From Clostridiales bacterium (GTDB lineage Bacteria; Bacillota; Clostridia; Oscillospirales; CAG-272), in the NCBI GenBank assembly GCA_021202555.1, contig JAJQCT010000010.1, positions 1 to 64,000 of the forward strand: a stretch of 64,000 nt of DNA, given 5' to 3'. Shown here piece after piece: positions 35,642 through 45,317 of the stretch (positions are counted from its first letter, which is position 1; the number at the start of each line of letters is the position of its first letter). The notes below the pieces were generated by a model. The model saw only the letters and a program-made list of their open reading frames with translations. It searched no databases and was not told where the DNA came from. Made by a program: the position numbers and the translations under genes.

Positions 35642-38041
35642 TCATTCTCCGAGTGCCTCGCGTGCGACCGCAACCATTCCCGTTGCCTCGGCTGTGTAAT
35701 AGTCGGCGCCTATATCGTCCGCAATTTCCTGCGTCAGCACCGCGCCGCCGACGGCAATTCTGCAAAACGGCGCTTTTTCCTTAACCGCCGCAATCGTCTC
35801 CCTCATCGCGGGAACAGTCGTCGTCATGAGTGCCGAAAGCCCGAGAAGCTTCGCTTTAGTCCCCAAAACCTCCCCGACAATCGTATCGACAGGCACATCC
35901 CGCCCGAGGTCGTGAATTTCGTATCCGTAATTTTCAAGCACGGCGTGAACGATGTTTTTGCCTATGTCATGTATATCCCCATGCACCGTCGCCAGAACGA
36001 TTATTCCGTGCGATTTTATATCCGATGCGCCGATATGAGATTTCAGCTCCGAAAATGCCGCCGTCGCCGCGTCCGTACCCGCTATGAGCTGCGGCAGAAA
36101 GATTTTATTTTCGTCGTATTCGCGGCAGAGTGACGTAAGCCCGGGAATTATATCCTCTCCGATGATGTCAAGCGGCTTTTTTGTGAGCGCAAGCTCCTTT
36201 GTAAGGCGCAGAGCGTCATTTGCGCGCCCCGCCGCAATCGCACCGGCGAGATTCCCGACGCCCTGCTCAGAAACGTCCGATTTTTTCACGGCAGCGGCAT
36301 TTTCTGTCGTCGTTTTGATTCCCGCGCGAAGCTTGCTGTATTCAACTCCGCACCTGTCATAGCCCGCAAGCAAAAGATACGCGCGGTACGCGCCCATCAT
36401 AACACTGCTTTCGGGATTTATAATCGCAGCCGACAGCCCCCGCTTCATTGCGAGCGTGTAAAACGCCGCGTTGACAGTCTCGCGGTCGGGCAGTCCGAAG
36501 GAAATATTTGATACGCCGAGCACCGTGTTCACTCCCAGCTCGCGCCTGCAAATTTCAAGCGCTTCAATCGTCACCTCAGCGGAGTCGGGAACGGTCGAGA
36601 CAGCCATCGTAAGCGTGTCGATAATCAAATCCTTCTTTTCGATTCCGTATTTGCCTGCCTCCTCGATGATTCGCTTGGCAATCCCTACGCGCCCCGCTGC
36701 GGTGTCGGGGATTCCGTCCTCATCGATAGTGAGGCAGACGACGACCCCTCCGTATTTTTTCACAATAGGGAAAATCGCGTCCATGACCTCCCTTTTGCCG
36801 TTCACGGAATTGATTATCGGCTTGCCTCGGTAAATCCGCACGGCAGCCTCCATAGCCGTTTTGTCCGACGTGTCGATTTCAAGCGGGGTAGGCACCGCCG
36901 CCTGAATGTCATGTACCGCGCGCGCAAGCGCCGCAGGCTCGTCAATGTCGGGAAGCCCGCAGTTTACGTCAAGCGCGTGCGCACCCGCGTCGCGCTCGCG
37001 GTATGCCATATTGACAAGGTATTCAAAATCCCCCGCCCGCAGCGCCTCGCGCAGCCTCGGCTTTCCCGTCGGGTTAATCCGCTCGCCTATTATAAGCGGC
37101 TCATTTCCGAAAACAATCGTTTCGGACGCGGAGCAGGCGCGGGTGAAATTTTTCTTTTTGGGCGGCGAAAACGGAACCGAGCGGCATCTGTCGGACACCT
37201 CCCTTATATAGTCGGGCGTCGTGCCGCAGCAGCCGCCGACAACAGAGGCGCCTGCCCTCACAATTCTGAGAAGCGTGTCGGCAAATTCGTCGGGTGAAAC
37301 ATTATAGTGCGACCTGCCGTCCGCGTCGATTTCGGGAAGCCCCGCGTTCGGGTTGATTATAATCGGGAGCGACGTTGACGCTGACAGCTCCGGCATAAGC
37401 TCCTCCATCGTGTCGGGTCCCACCCCGCAGTTGAAGCCGAGCGCGCAAACGCCCAGCCCTTCGAGCATTGTGACGACCGTATCAATATCCGCGCCCGTCA
37501 TAAGCCTTCGCTTTGAATCCATCGTAACCGTCGCGAAAATCGGAAGAGAGATGCATTCCTTTGCCGCTATAATCGCAGCCTTCAGCTCGTAAATGTCCGT
37601 AAACGTCTCAAAAATTATAAGGTCGCAGGCGTCCGCGCCCGCGCGTATCGCCTCGGAATACATTCCTACTGCGTCCTCAAACGTCAGCTCTCCGAGCGGC
37701 TCCATCAAAAGCCCCGTCGGTCCCATGTCGAAGGCGACATATCCGCGTCCCGCCTCCAAAACCGCTGCTCTCGCAATCTCCGCGCCCGCGCGCGCGAGTC
37801 TTTCCACCTCTCCCGCGCCCGGGTGATTATGCCTGTTTGTGACAAACGTGTTCGTTTTGATTATATCAGCGCCCGCGTCAAGATATGATTTGTGAATCGC
37901 CCCAATTCTCTCGGGATGAGTGAGATTCCATGTGTCGGACGGCTCGCCCGGCAAAAGCCCCATTTCAAGAAGCCTCGTTCCCATAGCGCCGTCGGTTATA
38001 AGCAGTCTTTTCCCGAGCAACTCCGTTATTTTCGTCATCAT
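35642..38041 (-). CDS. metH: Cobalamin-dependent methionine synthase (short form)
   Basis: A 799-residue enzyme that moves a methyl group from methyl-tetrahydrofolate to homocysteine via cobalamin. Domains: homocysteine/zinc domain with C205, C271 and C272; pterin-binding domain starting ERINPTGKP (about 315-580); B12 cap and B12-binding domain with DIHDIGKN, where H691 is the axial cobalt ligand. It stops after the B12 domain, so the SAM-dependent reactivation domain of E. coli MetH is missing, which is usual for short Firmicute forms; reactivation must use another protein not found here. ATG 38041 overlaps the metF stop (ATGA), coupling methyl-folate supply to use. Confidence 0.93.
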   Translation of the reverse strand: MMTKITELLGKRLLITDGAMGTRLLEMGLLPGEPSDTWNLTHPERIGAIHKSYLDAGADIIKTNTFVTNRHNHPGAGEVERLARAGAEIARAAVLEAGRGYVAFDMGPTGLLMEPLGELTFEDAVGMYSEAIRAGADACDLIIFETFTDIYELKAAIIAAKECISLPIFATVTMDSKRRLMTGADIDTVVTMLEGLGVCALGFNCGVGPDTMEELMPELSASTSLPIIINPNAGLPEIDADGRSHYNVSPDEFADTLLRIVRAGASVVGGCCGTTPDYIREVSDRCRSVPFSPPKKKNFTRACSASETIVFGNEPLIIGERINPTGKPRLREALRAGDFEYLVNMAYRERDAGAHALDVNCGLPDIDEPAALARAVHDIQAAVPTPLEIDTSDKTAMEAAVRIYRGKPIINSVNGKREVMDAIFPIVKKYGGVVVCLTIDEDGIPDTAAGRVGIAKRIIEEAGKYGIEKKDLIIDTLTMAVSTVPDSAEVTIEALEICRRELGVNTVLGVSNISFGLPDRETVNAAFYTLAMKRGLSAAIINPESSVMMGAYRAYLLLAGYDRCGVEYSKLRAGIKTTTENAAAVKKSDVSEQGVGNLAGAIAAGRANDALRLTKELALTKKPLDIIGEDIIPGLTSLCREYDENKIFLPQLIAGTDAATAAFSELKSHIGASDIKSHGIIVLATVHGDIHDIGKNIVHAVLENYGYEIHDLGRDVPVDTIVGEVLGTKAKLLGLSALMTTTVPAMRETIAAVKEKAPFCRIAVGGAVLTQEIADDIGADYYTAEATGMVAVAREALGE

Positions 38042-38904
38042 GCGCGTTCCTTTATTATCTCCGAAAGCCCCGACATGATGGCGCCGACCGTTTCGGGACT
38101 GTTCATTGTGTAAATATGTATGTGATTCACGCCGTTTGAGAGAAGGTCTACAATCTGCTCCTCGGCGTAAGCGATTCCCGCCTGCCTCATCGCCGCGGGA
38201 TTGTCTCCGAATTTGTCTGCCATCGAAAGCACGCGGCGCGGCATAGGCGAACCTGAGAGCTGCGCCGAGCGGAATACCTGACTTTTCTTTGTTATCGGCA
38301 TAATTCCCGCAATGACGGGGATTTTGATTCCCGCCTTGAGCATACGGTAGCGGAACGCATAGTAAATGTTGTTGTCGAAGAACATCTGCGTCGTGAGGAA
38401 ATCCGCGCCCGCGTCCTCCTTCATTTTGAGATATTCTATATCCATGTCATATGACGTCGATTCGGGATGCGCGTCGGGATAGCATGCGCCGCCTACGCAG
38501 AAATCACCGTGAGCTTTTATATACGCCGTCAGGTCGCTCGCGTGCGCAAAATCCGTCCTGATTTCGCTCCCGTCCGTCGGAGGGTCGCCGCGAAGCGCTA
38601 AAATGTTGTCAATTCCCTCAGACGACAAAAGCCTCATCGTCTCGTCAACTCCCCGCATATCGGAGGAATAACACGTCAGGTGAGCGAGAGAGGGCACGCC
38701 GCCCGCCTCGACCGCCGATGCTACCGCAGCCGTATAATCAATCGAGCTGCCCGAGCGGCACGTCACCGACATAAACGACGGCGAAAGCTCCGTCATTTTC
38801 GATACGACATTCCGCGTCTCCTCAAGGCTCTGCCATGCCTTCGGCGGGAATACCTCAAACGATATTGATATTTTCCCAGAATTTATTATTTCGCTGATTT
38901 TCAT
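38038..38904 (-). CDS. metF: Methylenetetrahydrofolate reductase
   Basis: A 288-residue TIM-barrel flavoenzyme that reduces methylene-THF to methyl-THF. SFEVFPPKAW (with the catalytic Glu), LALRGDPPTDG and TTQMFFDNNIYYAF are family motifs. The frame extends to a TTG at 38922, but ATG 38904 with AAGGGG upstream gives the normal start (MKISEIINSG). It precedes and overlaps metH. A promoter at 38939-38967 and an inverted repeat at 38918-38936 lie just upstream. No SAM riboswitch is visible in this short leader. Confidence 0.93.
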   Translation of the reverse strand: MKISEIINSGKISISFEVFPPKAWQSLEETRNVVSKMTELSPSFMSVTCRSGSSIDYTAAVASAVEAGGVPSLAHLTCYSSDMRGVDETMRLLSSEGIDNILALRGDPPTDGSEIRTDFAHASDLTAYIKAHGDFCVGGACYPDAHPESTSYDMDIEYLKMKEDAGADFLTTQMFFDNNIYYAFRYRMLKAGIKIPVIAGIMPITKKSQVFRSAQLSGSPMPRRVLSMADKFGDNPAAMRQAGIAYAEEQIVDLLSNGVNHIHIYTMNSPETVGAIMSGLSEIIKERA

Positions 38905-38917
38905 ATAAATACCCCTT

Positions 38918-38936
38918 GACAAAATAGGAATTTGTC
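38918..38936. promoter_or_regulatory. Inverted repeat in the metF leader (possible operator)
   Basis: GACAAA-N7-TTTGTC lies between the -10 element and the ribosome site of metF, covering roughly +1 to +15. It may be a repressor site or a small RNA hairpin. Confidence 0.45.
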
Positions 38937-38938
38937 TT

Positions 38939-38967
38939 ATTATACATCATCCGCCGCAAAAACGCAA
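38939..38967 (-). promoter_or_regulatory. SigA promoter of metF-metH
   Basis: Minus-strand TTGCGT (38962-38967), 17-base spacer, TATAAT (38939-38944), about 35 bases before the metF ATG. Confidence 0.65.
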
Positions 38968-38996
38968 CAGCCGTCGGTGCGAATTTCGGTTTTCGG

Positions 38997-39034
38997 CAAA
39001 AAAACGTCCTCTCGGCAAAAAGCGAGGGGACGCT
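38997..39034 (-). terminator. Rho-independent terminator after mreB
   Basis: On the minus strand GCGTCCCCTCGC-tttt-GCCGAGAGGACG is followed by TTTTTTT, eight bases past the mreB stop. Confidence 0.85.
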
Positions 39035-39041
39035 TTGCGGC

Positions 39042-40082
39042 TTACATTGTCATGATTCCCGTCTGCTCCGTGCGCGTGCGCGATATGTTTATCGCTCCCT
39101 CGGGTATGTGCGCGATATTGTCGAGCGATTTTCCCGTGCCGAGCGCGACGCATGAAACGGCGTTTTTCGCAACGCGCGTGGGGATTCCCGTGACGTTTGA
39201 AAGCAGAATATCAAGCCCGTAAAGAAGCGAGCCGCCGCCCGTCATGACGATTCCGTTTTCCACAACGTCTCCGATAAGCTCGGGAGGCGTCCTTTCGATT
39301 ACGGCGCAGACAGCCTCGACGATTGACGTTATCGGCTCGTCGAGCGCCTCAATCATCTCATCCGACCATATGCGCACCATTTTCGGCAGCCCCTGAATGA
39401 GACATCTTCCCTTTACGTCTATTGATTTTCGCTCCTCGCGCGTCCAGACGGAGCCTATAGCGATTTTAATCTCCTCCGCCGTCCTCTCGCCGATAAGGAC
39501 ATTGTATTTCTTGCGCACAAAGCGCATAATCGCCTCGTCAAATTTGTCGCCCGCCACCTTTATGGATTCCGATACGACGACGCCTCCGAGCGAAATTACG
39601 GCAATATCAGTCGTGCCGCCCCCTATATCGACGACCATATTCCCGTTCGGTACGGAAATGTCAATTCCCGCTCCTATCGCGGCGGCGACCGGCTCCTCAA
39701 TCAAATATGTTTTTTTCGCGCCCGCCTGAGTAGCCGCGTCAACGACCGCGCGCTCCTCAACCTCCGTGATTCCGCTCGGCACGCATATCATCACGCGCGG
39801 CTTGAAAATCGCGGGACCGCTCGCCTGACGTATGAAATGCTGTATCATGCGAAGCGTAATCTCGTACTGGCTTATAACCCCGTCGCGAAGCGGGCGAATC
39901 GCAATTATATTTCCCGGTGTGCGCCCGAGCATTTCCTGCGCGTCGCGCCCCACCTTCAGTATTCTGTCTGTATTTTTGTCAATGGCTACGACTGACGGTT
40001 CCTTTAAGACAATTCCTTTGCCCTTTACATAAACAAGCACCGTCGCCGTGCCGAGATCTATTCCTATATCCTTGCCGAACAT
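39042..40082 (-). CDS. mreB: Rod-shape protein MreB/Mbl
   Basis: A 346-residue bacterial actin. GIDLGTATVLVYVKGKGIV is the phosphate-1 loop; VVDIGGGTTDIAVIS the phosphate-2 loop; MTGGGSLLYGLD the adenosine motif. It forms filaments under the membrane that guide wall synthesis. The gene is monocistronic here (mreC and mreD do not follow), as for mbl or mreBH-like copies, so it may be the Mbl paralogue. GGAG lies before the ATG and a promoter is at 40141-40169. Confidence 0.9.
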   Translation of the reverse strand: MFGKDIGIDLGTATVLVYVKGKGIVLKEPSVVAIDKNTDRILKVGRDAQEMLGRTPGNIIAIRPLRDGVISQYEITLRMIQHFIRQASGPAIFKPRVMICVPSGITEVEERAVVDAATQAGAKKTYLIEEPVAAAIGAGIDISVPNGNMVVDIGGGTTDIAVISLGGVVVSESIKVAGDKFDEAIMRFVRKKYNVLIGERTAEEIKIAIGSVWTREERKSIDVKGRCLIQGLPKMVRIWSDEMIEALDEPITSIVEAVCAVIERTPPELIGDVVENGIVMTGGGSLLYGLDILLSNVTGIPTRVAKNAVSCVALGTGKSLDNIAHIPEGAINISRTRTEQTGIMTM

Positions 40083-40140
40083 TTATCGTCTCCGTTAATT
40101 TGTCGGGCATCCGATTTGCCGCAGTACCCGTCATATATAG

Positions 40141-40169
40141 ACTGTATCACAAAACGCGGCGAAAAACAA
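40141..40169 (-). promoter_or_regulatory. SigA-type promoter of mreB
   Basis: Minus-strand TTGTTT (40164-40169), 17-base spacer, TACAGT (40141-40146), about 55 bases before the ATG and immediately after comF. Confidence 0.5.
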
Positions 40170-40171
40170 CC

Positions 40172-40960
40172 CTATTTCCCGACATTGTTTGCTCTTTCGC
40201 CGAAAGCCGACGCCAAAGTAAAGATTTTTATCTCATCCGCGCCCGCCGCCCGCAGCTTTTCGGCGCACGAAAGGCAGGTCGCGCCTGTCGTAAGTACATC
40301 GTCCAGAATGATAAATTTTACGCCGCGCGCATATTTTGCGCGTCGGTTGCAAATCCTAATGTTGCCTGATGCGGACGCCTCGCGCTCGAGAGCGCTTTTC
40401 TCCTTCTGAGCGCCCCTTGAGGTATTCCTGAACATCGGGACGAAATCCGCTCCCAGATTATCAGCCGTGCGCTTTGCCGCCAGCCTCATGTGATCGGCGC
40501 CGTAATTTCGTATCGAGCGCCCGCCTCGCGGCGCGAACGTGATTACAAAATCGCGCGCATTATACCCTTCAATCATCGCCTCCCGCGCAATTCTGTCAGA
40601 CAAAAGCCTCGCCGCAGCGTCAATTGAGGCGCCGTTTTCCGTGCTTTTGAGCGAAAAAATAAGCCTTGACGCGGCAGAACCCCGCGCATTTTTGTCATAA
40701 TGAAAGCATTTATACGCCGAATCAATGCCGTGCGAACGCAAAAGCTTCGTTGAGCATTCGCATTCGTATATTGGTTTCCCGCACCGGGGGCATTTATGAC
40801 GGCAGTACTCGATAAATTCGAGCCGGCACTCCTCGCAGAATATGCGAGTGAGCGAGCCCTTCGGCGCCTCCCTGTCCGTTTCCCCGCCGCATACGATGCA
40901 GCGTTCGGGATAAAGATAGTACGCGACATCGTTAAGAAGTCGGAAAAATGCGCCCGTCAT
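40172..40960 (-). CDS. comF: ComF family phosphoribosyltransferase-like protein
   Basis: A 262-residue ComF protein: N-terminal zinc-binding cysteines (CIVCGG, CEEC, CPRCGKPIYECEC) and a C-terminal phosphoribosyltransferase fold with the PRPP loop ILDDVLTTGAT. ComF is involved in DNA uptake in competent species; in others its role is unclear. ATG at 40960 overlaps the recD2 stop by four bases, so it is translated after the helicase. It stops with TAG; reading past it would run into mreB, which supports TAG as a true stop in this genome. Confidence 0.87.
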   Translation of the reverse strand: MTGAFFRLLNDVAYYLYPERCIVCGGETDREAPKGSLTRIFCEECRLEFIEYCRHKCPRCGKPIYECECSTKLLRSHGIDSAYKCFHYDKNARGSAASRLIFSLKSTENGASIDAAARLLSDRIAREAMIEGYNARDFVITFAPRGGRSIRNYGADHMRLAAKRTADNLGADFVPMFRNTSRGAQKEKSALEREASASGNIRICNRRAKYARGVKFIILDDVLTTGATCLSCAEKLRAAGADEIKIFTLASAFGERANNVGK

Positions 40961-43248
40961 CCGCCGAATTCCCGCATAAGGAACATGCAAAGCCCCGTAT
41001 ATTTGCCGTCGTCAACATTGAAATCGACCATTCGCCGCACGATGTCCTCGCGTCCGACAAGAATAGCCATGCGTGACGCTCTCGTTATGGCAGTATACAG
41101 AAGATGGCGCGTCAGAAGCTGCGGCGCGCACTCGTAAATCGGGATTATGACTGCGGGATATTCGCTTCCCTGACTTTTGTGTACCGTAATCGCATAGGCG
41201 TGATCGAGCTCCTCCGCCGACTCGGCGTCATATTTTACAGTCCTGTCGTCAAATAAAGCCGTTATCTCGCCGTCGCCGTCAATTTTCTCAATTACGCCGA
41301 TGTCGCCGTTGAAAATTCCGATTCCGCTCGCCCCGTCATCCCCGCTCTCCTTTTCATCATCGTCAAGGCTAAGCGAGACGCCGCCGCGGCGATGCCATTC
41401 GAGCTTATAATTGTTCTTCGTCTGCATAATCCTGTCGCCCTCGCGGAATATTACACCGTGAAGCCTGATTTCGCGCTTGCCGTCTGCGTGCGGATTAAGC
41501 CTTTCCCCGAGTGCTGCGTTGAGCGCCTCCGTTCCCGACGCACCGCGCCGCGACGGAGTTATTACCTGTATGCCGTCGGCAAATTCCCGACCGTAAGCCG
41601 CGGGAAGCCTGCGCTCGCATAAATCCACGACAGTACTTGCGACCGCCTCGTCCGTCCCGCGCGAAATGAAAAAGAAATCGCTCTTCTTTTCCGAAAGATT
41701 CGGGTATTCGCCGTTTATTATGCGCGCAGCGTTTGTAATTATGCAGCTTTCCTTTGACTGGCGAAAAATTTCAGTGAGGCAGACGGTGCGCAGTTTGCCC
41801 GAGGAAATGATGTCGAGCAGCACATTTCCCGCTCCGACGGGCGGAAGCTGATTCCGGTCGCCGATTAAGATAAGATGCGTCCCCGGCTTTATCGCGCGAA
41901 GAAGCGAATACATAAGCATTGTGTCAACCATCGACGTTTCGTCGACGATTATAACGTCCGCGTCGATTTTGTCCTCCTCGTTTTTCGCAAAGCGGGGGTA
42001 CGTGTCGTCGTTATATTCCATCTCAAGCAGACGGTGTATCGTGCGCGCCTCGAGCGTGTCGGAGCCGCCCTCTCCCGTCGCGTCCGTCATGCGCTTCGCG
42101 GCGCGTCCCGTCGGCGCGGCAAGCTCGATTTTGTCAAGCCCCATGCGCCTGTAAATGTCTATAAGCGCGCGGACGACGGTGGTTTTTCCAGTTCCGGGAC
42201 CTCCCGTCAGAATTAACACGCCGCCGATAAGGGCATTTTTTATCGCGAGCCGCTGAAGCTCGGCATATTCGATGCCGTAGCGCAGCTCAAGCATTTTTAT
42301 GAATCTCTCGGCGTCCGCGTCGTCAATCGCGGGACATGATGCGTCGATTATTCTAAGCAGCCTCGCAATTTCGCGCTCCGCGCGGTAATAGCTTTCAAGA
42401 TAGCAGGCATGATAACCGTTTATGTCGTCCGCTTTGATTTTGCCGCTCTCAATCATCCCCGAAATTGCCGCGTCCGCCGTCTCCTCGTCAAGCGACAAAA
42501 GCTCCGCCACGCCCGACGCGAGAGTTTCACGCGGCAGGAAAACATGACCGTGAACGGATGCGTTATGCGAAAGAAGATATATCGCCGCGCCCTCGAGCCT
42601 TTCTCTGCTGTCGGCGGGAAGCCCGAGCGAGAGCGCGATTTCATCCGCCTTCGCAAAGCCGACGCCGTTTATACGCCCGCAAAGTCGATACGGATTTTCG
42701 CGTATCATATCTGCCGCCGACGCGCCCCACGCCTTATATATTCGCATTGACATCGTGGGCGAGAAATAATCGCGGCAGAACATCATCACGCTTCGCGAGC
42801 CGGTGTTTTCGACAAAGCTGTCGTGAATCTCGGCGGCTTTCCGCTTTGAAATTCCTGTTATTTCCGTCAGCCAGTCGGGATGATTCTCGATGACGACAAA
42901 CGCCTCGGTGCCGTAGCGCTCGACAATGCGCTTAGCCGTCGCCTTGCCGACGCCCTTTATCGTACCGGACGCAAGATAGCGCTCGATTTCAGCCTCGCCC
43001 TCGGGCAGGCACGTCTCCGCGCTCTCGGCGGCAAACTGCCGCCCGAAGCTCGCGTGATTTACCCATTTTCCGTAAAGCTTGACCGCCTCGCCCTCGGAAA
43101 TGTGCGGCATTATTCCGACGGCGGTAAAGAAATCCCCGTCGTCGGCTTCTATATCGGCGACGGTGTAGCCGTTATCGGGATTTTTGTAAATTATCCCGTC
43201 AACGACGCCGCTGACCGTTAAATTAACGCCCTCGCCATCATTTTTCAT
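40957..43248 (-). CDS. recD2: RecD2-type ATP-dependent DNA helicase
   Basis: A 763-residue superfamily 1B helicase. N-terminal OB-like and helix-hairpin-helix region (LASGTIKGVGKATAKRIVE), Walker A LTGGPGTGKTTV near residues 347-358, VDETSMVDTML (Walker B) and YAITVHKSQGSEYP (motif V). RecD2 acts outside RecBCD in recombination and mismatch or break repair. GGAGGCGG precedes the ATG closely. metK lies just upstream (18 bases) on the same strand. Confidence 0.92.
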   Translation of the reverse strand: MKNDGEGVNLTVSGVVDGIIYKNPDNGYTVADIEADDGDFFTAVGIMPHISEGEAVKLYGKWVNHASFGRQFAAESAETCLPEGEAEIERYLASGTIKGVGKATAKRIVERYGTEAFVVIENHPDWLTEITGISKRKAAEIHDSFVENTGSRSVMMFCRDYFSPTMSMRIYKAWGASAADMIRENPYRLCGRINGVGFAKADEIALSLGLPADSRERLEGAAIYLLSHNASVHGHVFLPRETLASGVAELLSLDEETADAAISGMIESGKIKADDINGYHACYLESYYRAEREIARLLRIIDASCPAIDDADAERFIKMLELRYGIEYAELQRLAIKNALIGGVLILTGGPGTGKTTVVRALIDIYRRMGLDKIELAAPTGRAAKRMTDATGEGGSDTLEARTIHRLLEMEYNDDTYPRFAKNEEDKIDADVIIVDETSMVDTMLMYSLLRAIKPGTHLILIGDRNQLPPVGAGNVLLDIISSGKLRTVCLTEIFRQSKESCIITNAARIINGEYPNLSEKKSDFFFISRGTDEAVASTVVDLCERRLPAAYGREFADGIQVITPSRRGASGTEALNAALGERLNPHADGKREIRLHGVIFREGDRIMQTKNNYKLEWHRRGGVSLSLDDDEKESGDDGASGIGIFNGDIGVIEKIDGDGEITALFDDRTVKYDAESAEELDHAYAITVHKSQGSEYPAVIIPIYECAPQLLTRHLLYTAITRASRMAILVGREDIVRRMVDFNVDDGKYTGLCMFLMREFGG

Positions 43249-43266
43249 GCCGCCGCCTCCAAAAAT

Positions 43267-44457
43267 TTATTTGCCGAATCGCTCCTTTAAGTCATCCGCA
43301 AGGTCGCGCGCCTCCCACGGTACGTTCAGATCCTCGCGCCCCATGTGACCGTAAGTCGATACCGCCCTGTATATCGGTCGGAAAAGGTCGAATCTTTCGA
43401 TTATCGCCGCGGGACGCAGGTCAACCGTCTCGTAAATGTACCTTGCAAGCGCCTCCTCGTCCACCGCGCACGTTCCGAACGTCTCAATCATGATCGACAC
43501 GGGACGCGCGACGCCTATGGCGTAAGCGAGCTGAAGCTCGCACCGCTTGGCAAGACCTGCCGCGACGATGTTTTTCGCGACATAACGCGCCGCATACGCG
43601 GCTGTCCTGTCAACCTTCGTCGGGTCCTTGCCCGAAAATGATCCGCCGCCGTGACGCGAATATCCGCCGTATGTATCAACAATGAGCTTTCTTCCCGTAA
43701 GCCCGCTGTCGCCCGCAGGACCGCCTATTACGAATCTTCCCGTCGGATTGACGTAAAGCTTCGTATTTTTGTCGAAAAGCTCGTCCCCGAGCGTCGGCGC
43801 GATTACCTTTGAGATTAAATCCGCGCGTATCCGGGACAGCTCCGCCTCAGGCGAATGCTGCGTCGATACGACGACGGTGTCTACGTGAATCGGCTTTCCG
43901 TCCCCGTCGTATTCGACCGTCACCTGCGTTTTGCCGTCGGGGCGAAGATACGGAATCTCCCCCGACTTTCTCACGTCGGCAAGCTTTTTTGAAAGCCTGT
44001 GCGCGAGCGTTATCGGCATCGGCATAAGCTCCGGCGTCTCATCGCAGGCGTAGCCGAAAATTATTCCCTGATCGCCCGCGCCAATGTCAAATTTGTCCGT
44101 AATCACGCCCTCCTTCGCCTCGAGCGCGCGGTCTACCCCGAGCGCAATATCGGGGCTTTGCTCGTGAATGGAGTTCATGACGGCGCACGTATGACCGTCA
44201 AAGCCGTATTCCTCGCGGTTGTAGCCGATTTCGTTCACGACGCGCCTGACAGTCGCCTCAATATCGACATATCCCTCCGTCGTTACCTCTCCGAGCACAA
44301 GCACAAGTCCCGTCGTCGAGCATACCTCGACGGCGGAGCGCGATTTTTTGTCGTTTTTCAGAAGCTCGTCGAGTATCGCGTCCGCGATTTGGTCGCACAC
44401 CTTATCGGGATGTCCCTCCGTGACGGATTCCGACGTGAAAAGCTTGTTTTTAAGCAT
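43267..44457 (-). CDS. metK: S-adenosylmethionine synthetase
   Basis: A 396-residue methionine adenosyltransferase forming SAM from methionine and [21 protein letters not shown] is the N-terminal motif, [12 protein letters not shown] the active-site hexapeptide region, and [19 protein letters not shown] the P-loop-like segment. Full length. AGGAGG lies before the ATG. The 48-base leader is too short for a SAM riboswitch. It heads the run metK-recD2-comF. Confidence 0.95.
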   Translation of the reverse strand: MLKNKLFTSESVTEGHPDKVCDQIADAILDELLKNDKKSRSAVEVCSTTGLVLVLGEVTTEGYVDIEATVRRVVNEIGYNREEYGFDGHTCAVMNSIHEQSPDIALGVDRALEAKEGVITDKFDIGAGDQGIIFGYACDETPELMPMPITLAHRLSKKLADVRKSGEIPYLRPDGKTQVTVEYDGDGKPIHVDTVVVSTQHSPEAELSRIRADLISKVIAPTLGDELFDKNTKLYVNPTGRFVIGGPAGDSGLTGRKLIVDTYGGYSRHGGGSFSGKDPTKVDRTAAYAARYVAKNIVAAGLAKRCELQLAYAIGVARPVSIMIETFGTCAVDEEALARYIYETVDLRPAAIIERFDLFRPIYRAVSTYGHMGREDLNVPWEARDLADDLKERFGK

Positions 44458-44505
44458 ATATTCCTCCTATAATTGCTGCCGATTTTGCAAAGTGAAAGAC
44501 TTATT

Positions 44506-44967
44506 TTACGTGAGAAATCCGAGAAATCCCACAAATCCGTAAGCCGCAAGCGTCATTATGACCGAGGCGAGCAAAATTCCCGCGAAAACCGAAAGCATCG
44601 CCTTTTTGCGGTCGATTCCGAGAAGAGCTGCGATGAGGGAGCCCGTCCATGCGCCCGTGCCGGGAAGCGGTATTCCGACAAAAAGCAGAAGCCCGAAGGT
44701 CGCGTATTTTGTCACCCTGTCGGAGCGCTTCGAGCCGTGACGCTCAATCCATTCGGCAATCGGCGCGAGAATTTTCACCTTTTTCATCAAATCGAGTATT
44801 TTTCTGATGAAAAACAGTATAAACGGCACGGGAATCATGTTTCCGATAATGCTGACTATCATACATTGATACCACGTAACTCCCATGGCGGCACCGACTA
44901 CAATCGAGCCGCGAAGCTCGATTAGCGGAACCATTGAAATAAAAAATATGTATATGAGGTCTGACAC
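44506..44967 (-). CDS. COG2426 small membrane protein (putative small multidrug export family)
   Basis: A 153-residue protein with four or five membrane helices. PLIELRGSIVVGAAMG near the start and FVGIPLPGTGAWTGSLIAALLGI near residue 98 are the family's paired PxxELR/PLPGTGAW motifs. The family name implies drug export, but direct evidence is thin. It begins at GTG 44967 with GGAGG six bases upstream. metK follows 48 bases later on the same strand. Its likely promoter is at 45167-45195, across hairpin array 3. Confidence 0.82.
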   Translation of the reverse strand: MSDLIYIFFISMVPLIELRGSIVVGAAMGVTWYQCMIVSIIGNMIPVPFILFFIRKILDLMKKVKILAPIAEWIERHGSKRSDRVTKYATFGLLLFVGIPLPGTGAWTGSLIAALLGIDRKKAMLSVFAGILLASVIMTLAAYGFVGFLGFLT

Positions 44968-45047
44968 CCGACACCTCCGAAAAATCCTTATTGTTTATAT
45001 TTTCTTCGCAAATACGCGCTTCCTACACCCGACGCGCCGCACCCGTG

Positions 45048-45166
45048 AATATTTGCTCGCATCTCACCCGACGCACTGCACCCGTGAATATTTACTCGCA
45101 TCACAGATGCGAGTAAATATTCAACAGGCTTCAATTATGAATCTATGATTCATAATTGAATGCCTT
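45048..45166. repeat. Hairpin array 3, upstream of the COG2426 gene
   Basis: A truncated unit (CACCCGTGAATATTTGCTCGCATC at 45050-45063 and onward, no second arm), then a complete one: linker GCACTGCACCCG (45073-45084), hairpin A with arms GAATATTTACTCGCATC / GATGCGAGTAAATATTC (45086-45122), linker AACAGGC, hairpin B with arms TTCAATTATGAAT / ATTCATAATTGAA (45130-45160), ending TGCCTTATTATACA. CGTCGGGTG-like words recur at 45028-45036, 45066-45073 and near the gene start. Apart from the promoter, the 350-base gap holds nothing else that I can identify. Confidence 0.8.
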
Positions 45167-45195
45167 ATTATACAACACTGAGCACAAAATATCAA
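45167..45195 (-). promoter_or_regulatory. SigA promoter reading through array 3 toward COG2426
   Basis: Minus-strand TTGATA (45190-45195), 17-base spacer, TATAAT (45167-45172). Confidence 0.65.
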
Positions 45196-45317
45196 CTATA
45201 AAAAAGCAAAATATCAACCGCAAAAATGAAAATACCGCGCGCCTCCGAGGCTTCCAGAAAATTTATCGCATAATCCCCGTCAGCGCTGCAAAAGCTTTAA
45301 GCGAAGCGGAGGACTGC

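Noticed and set aside
38915-38944. Plus-strand promoter TTGACA-N16-TATTAT
   Set aside because: It overlaps the metF start region but no plus-strand gene lies within 6 kb; it is probably a by-product of the inverted repeat. An antisense RNA cannot be excluded.
44458-44505. SAM riboswitch before metK
   Set aside because: The gap is only 48 bases, too short, with no fitting stems. None was seen before metF or cimA (T-box) either.
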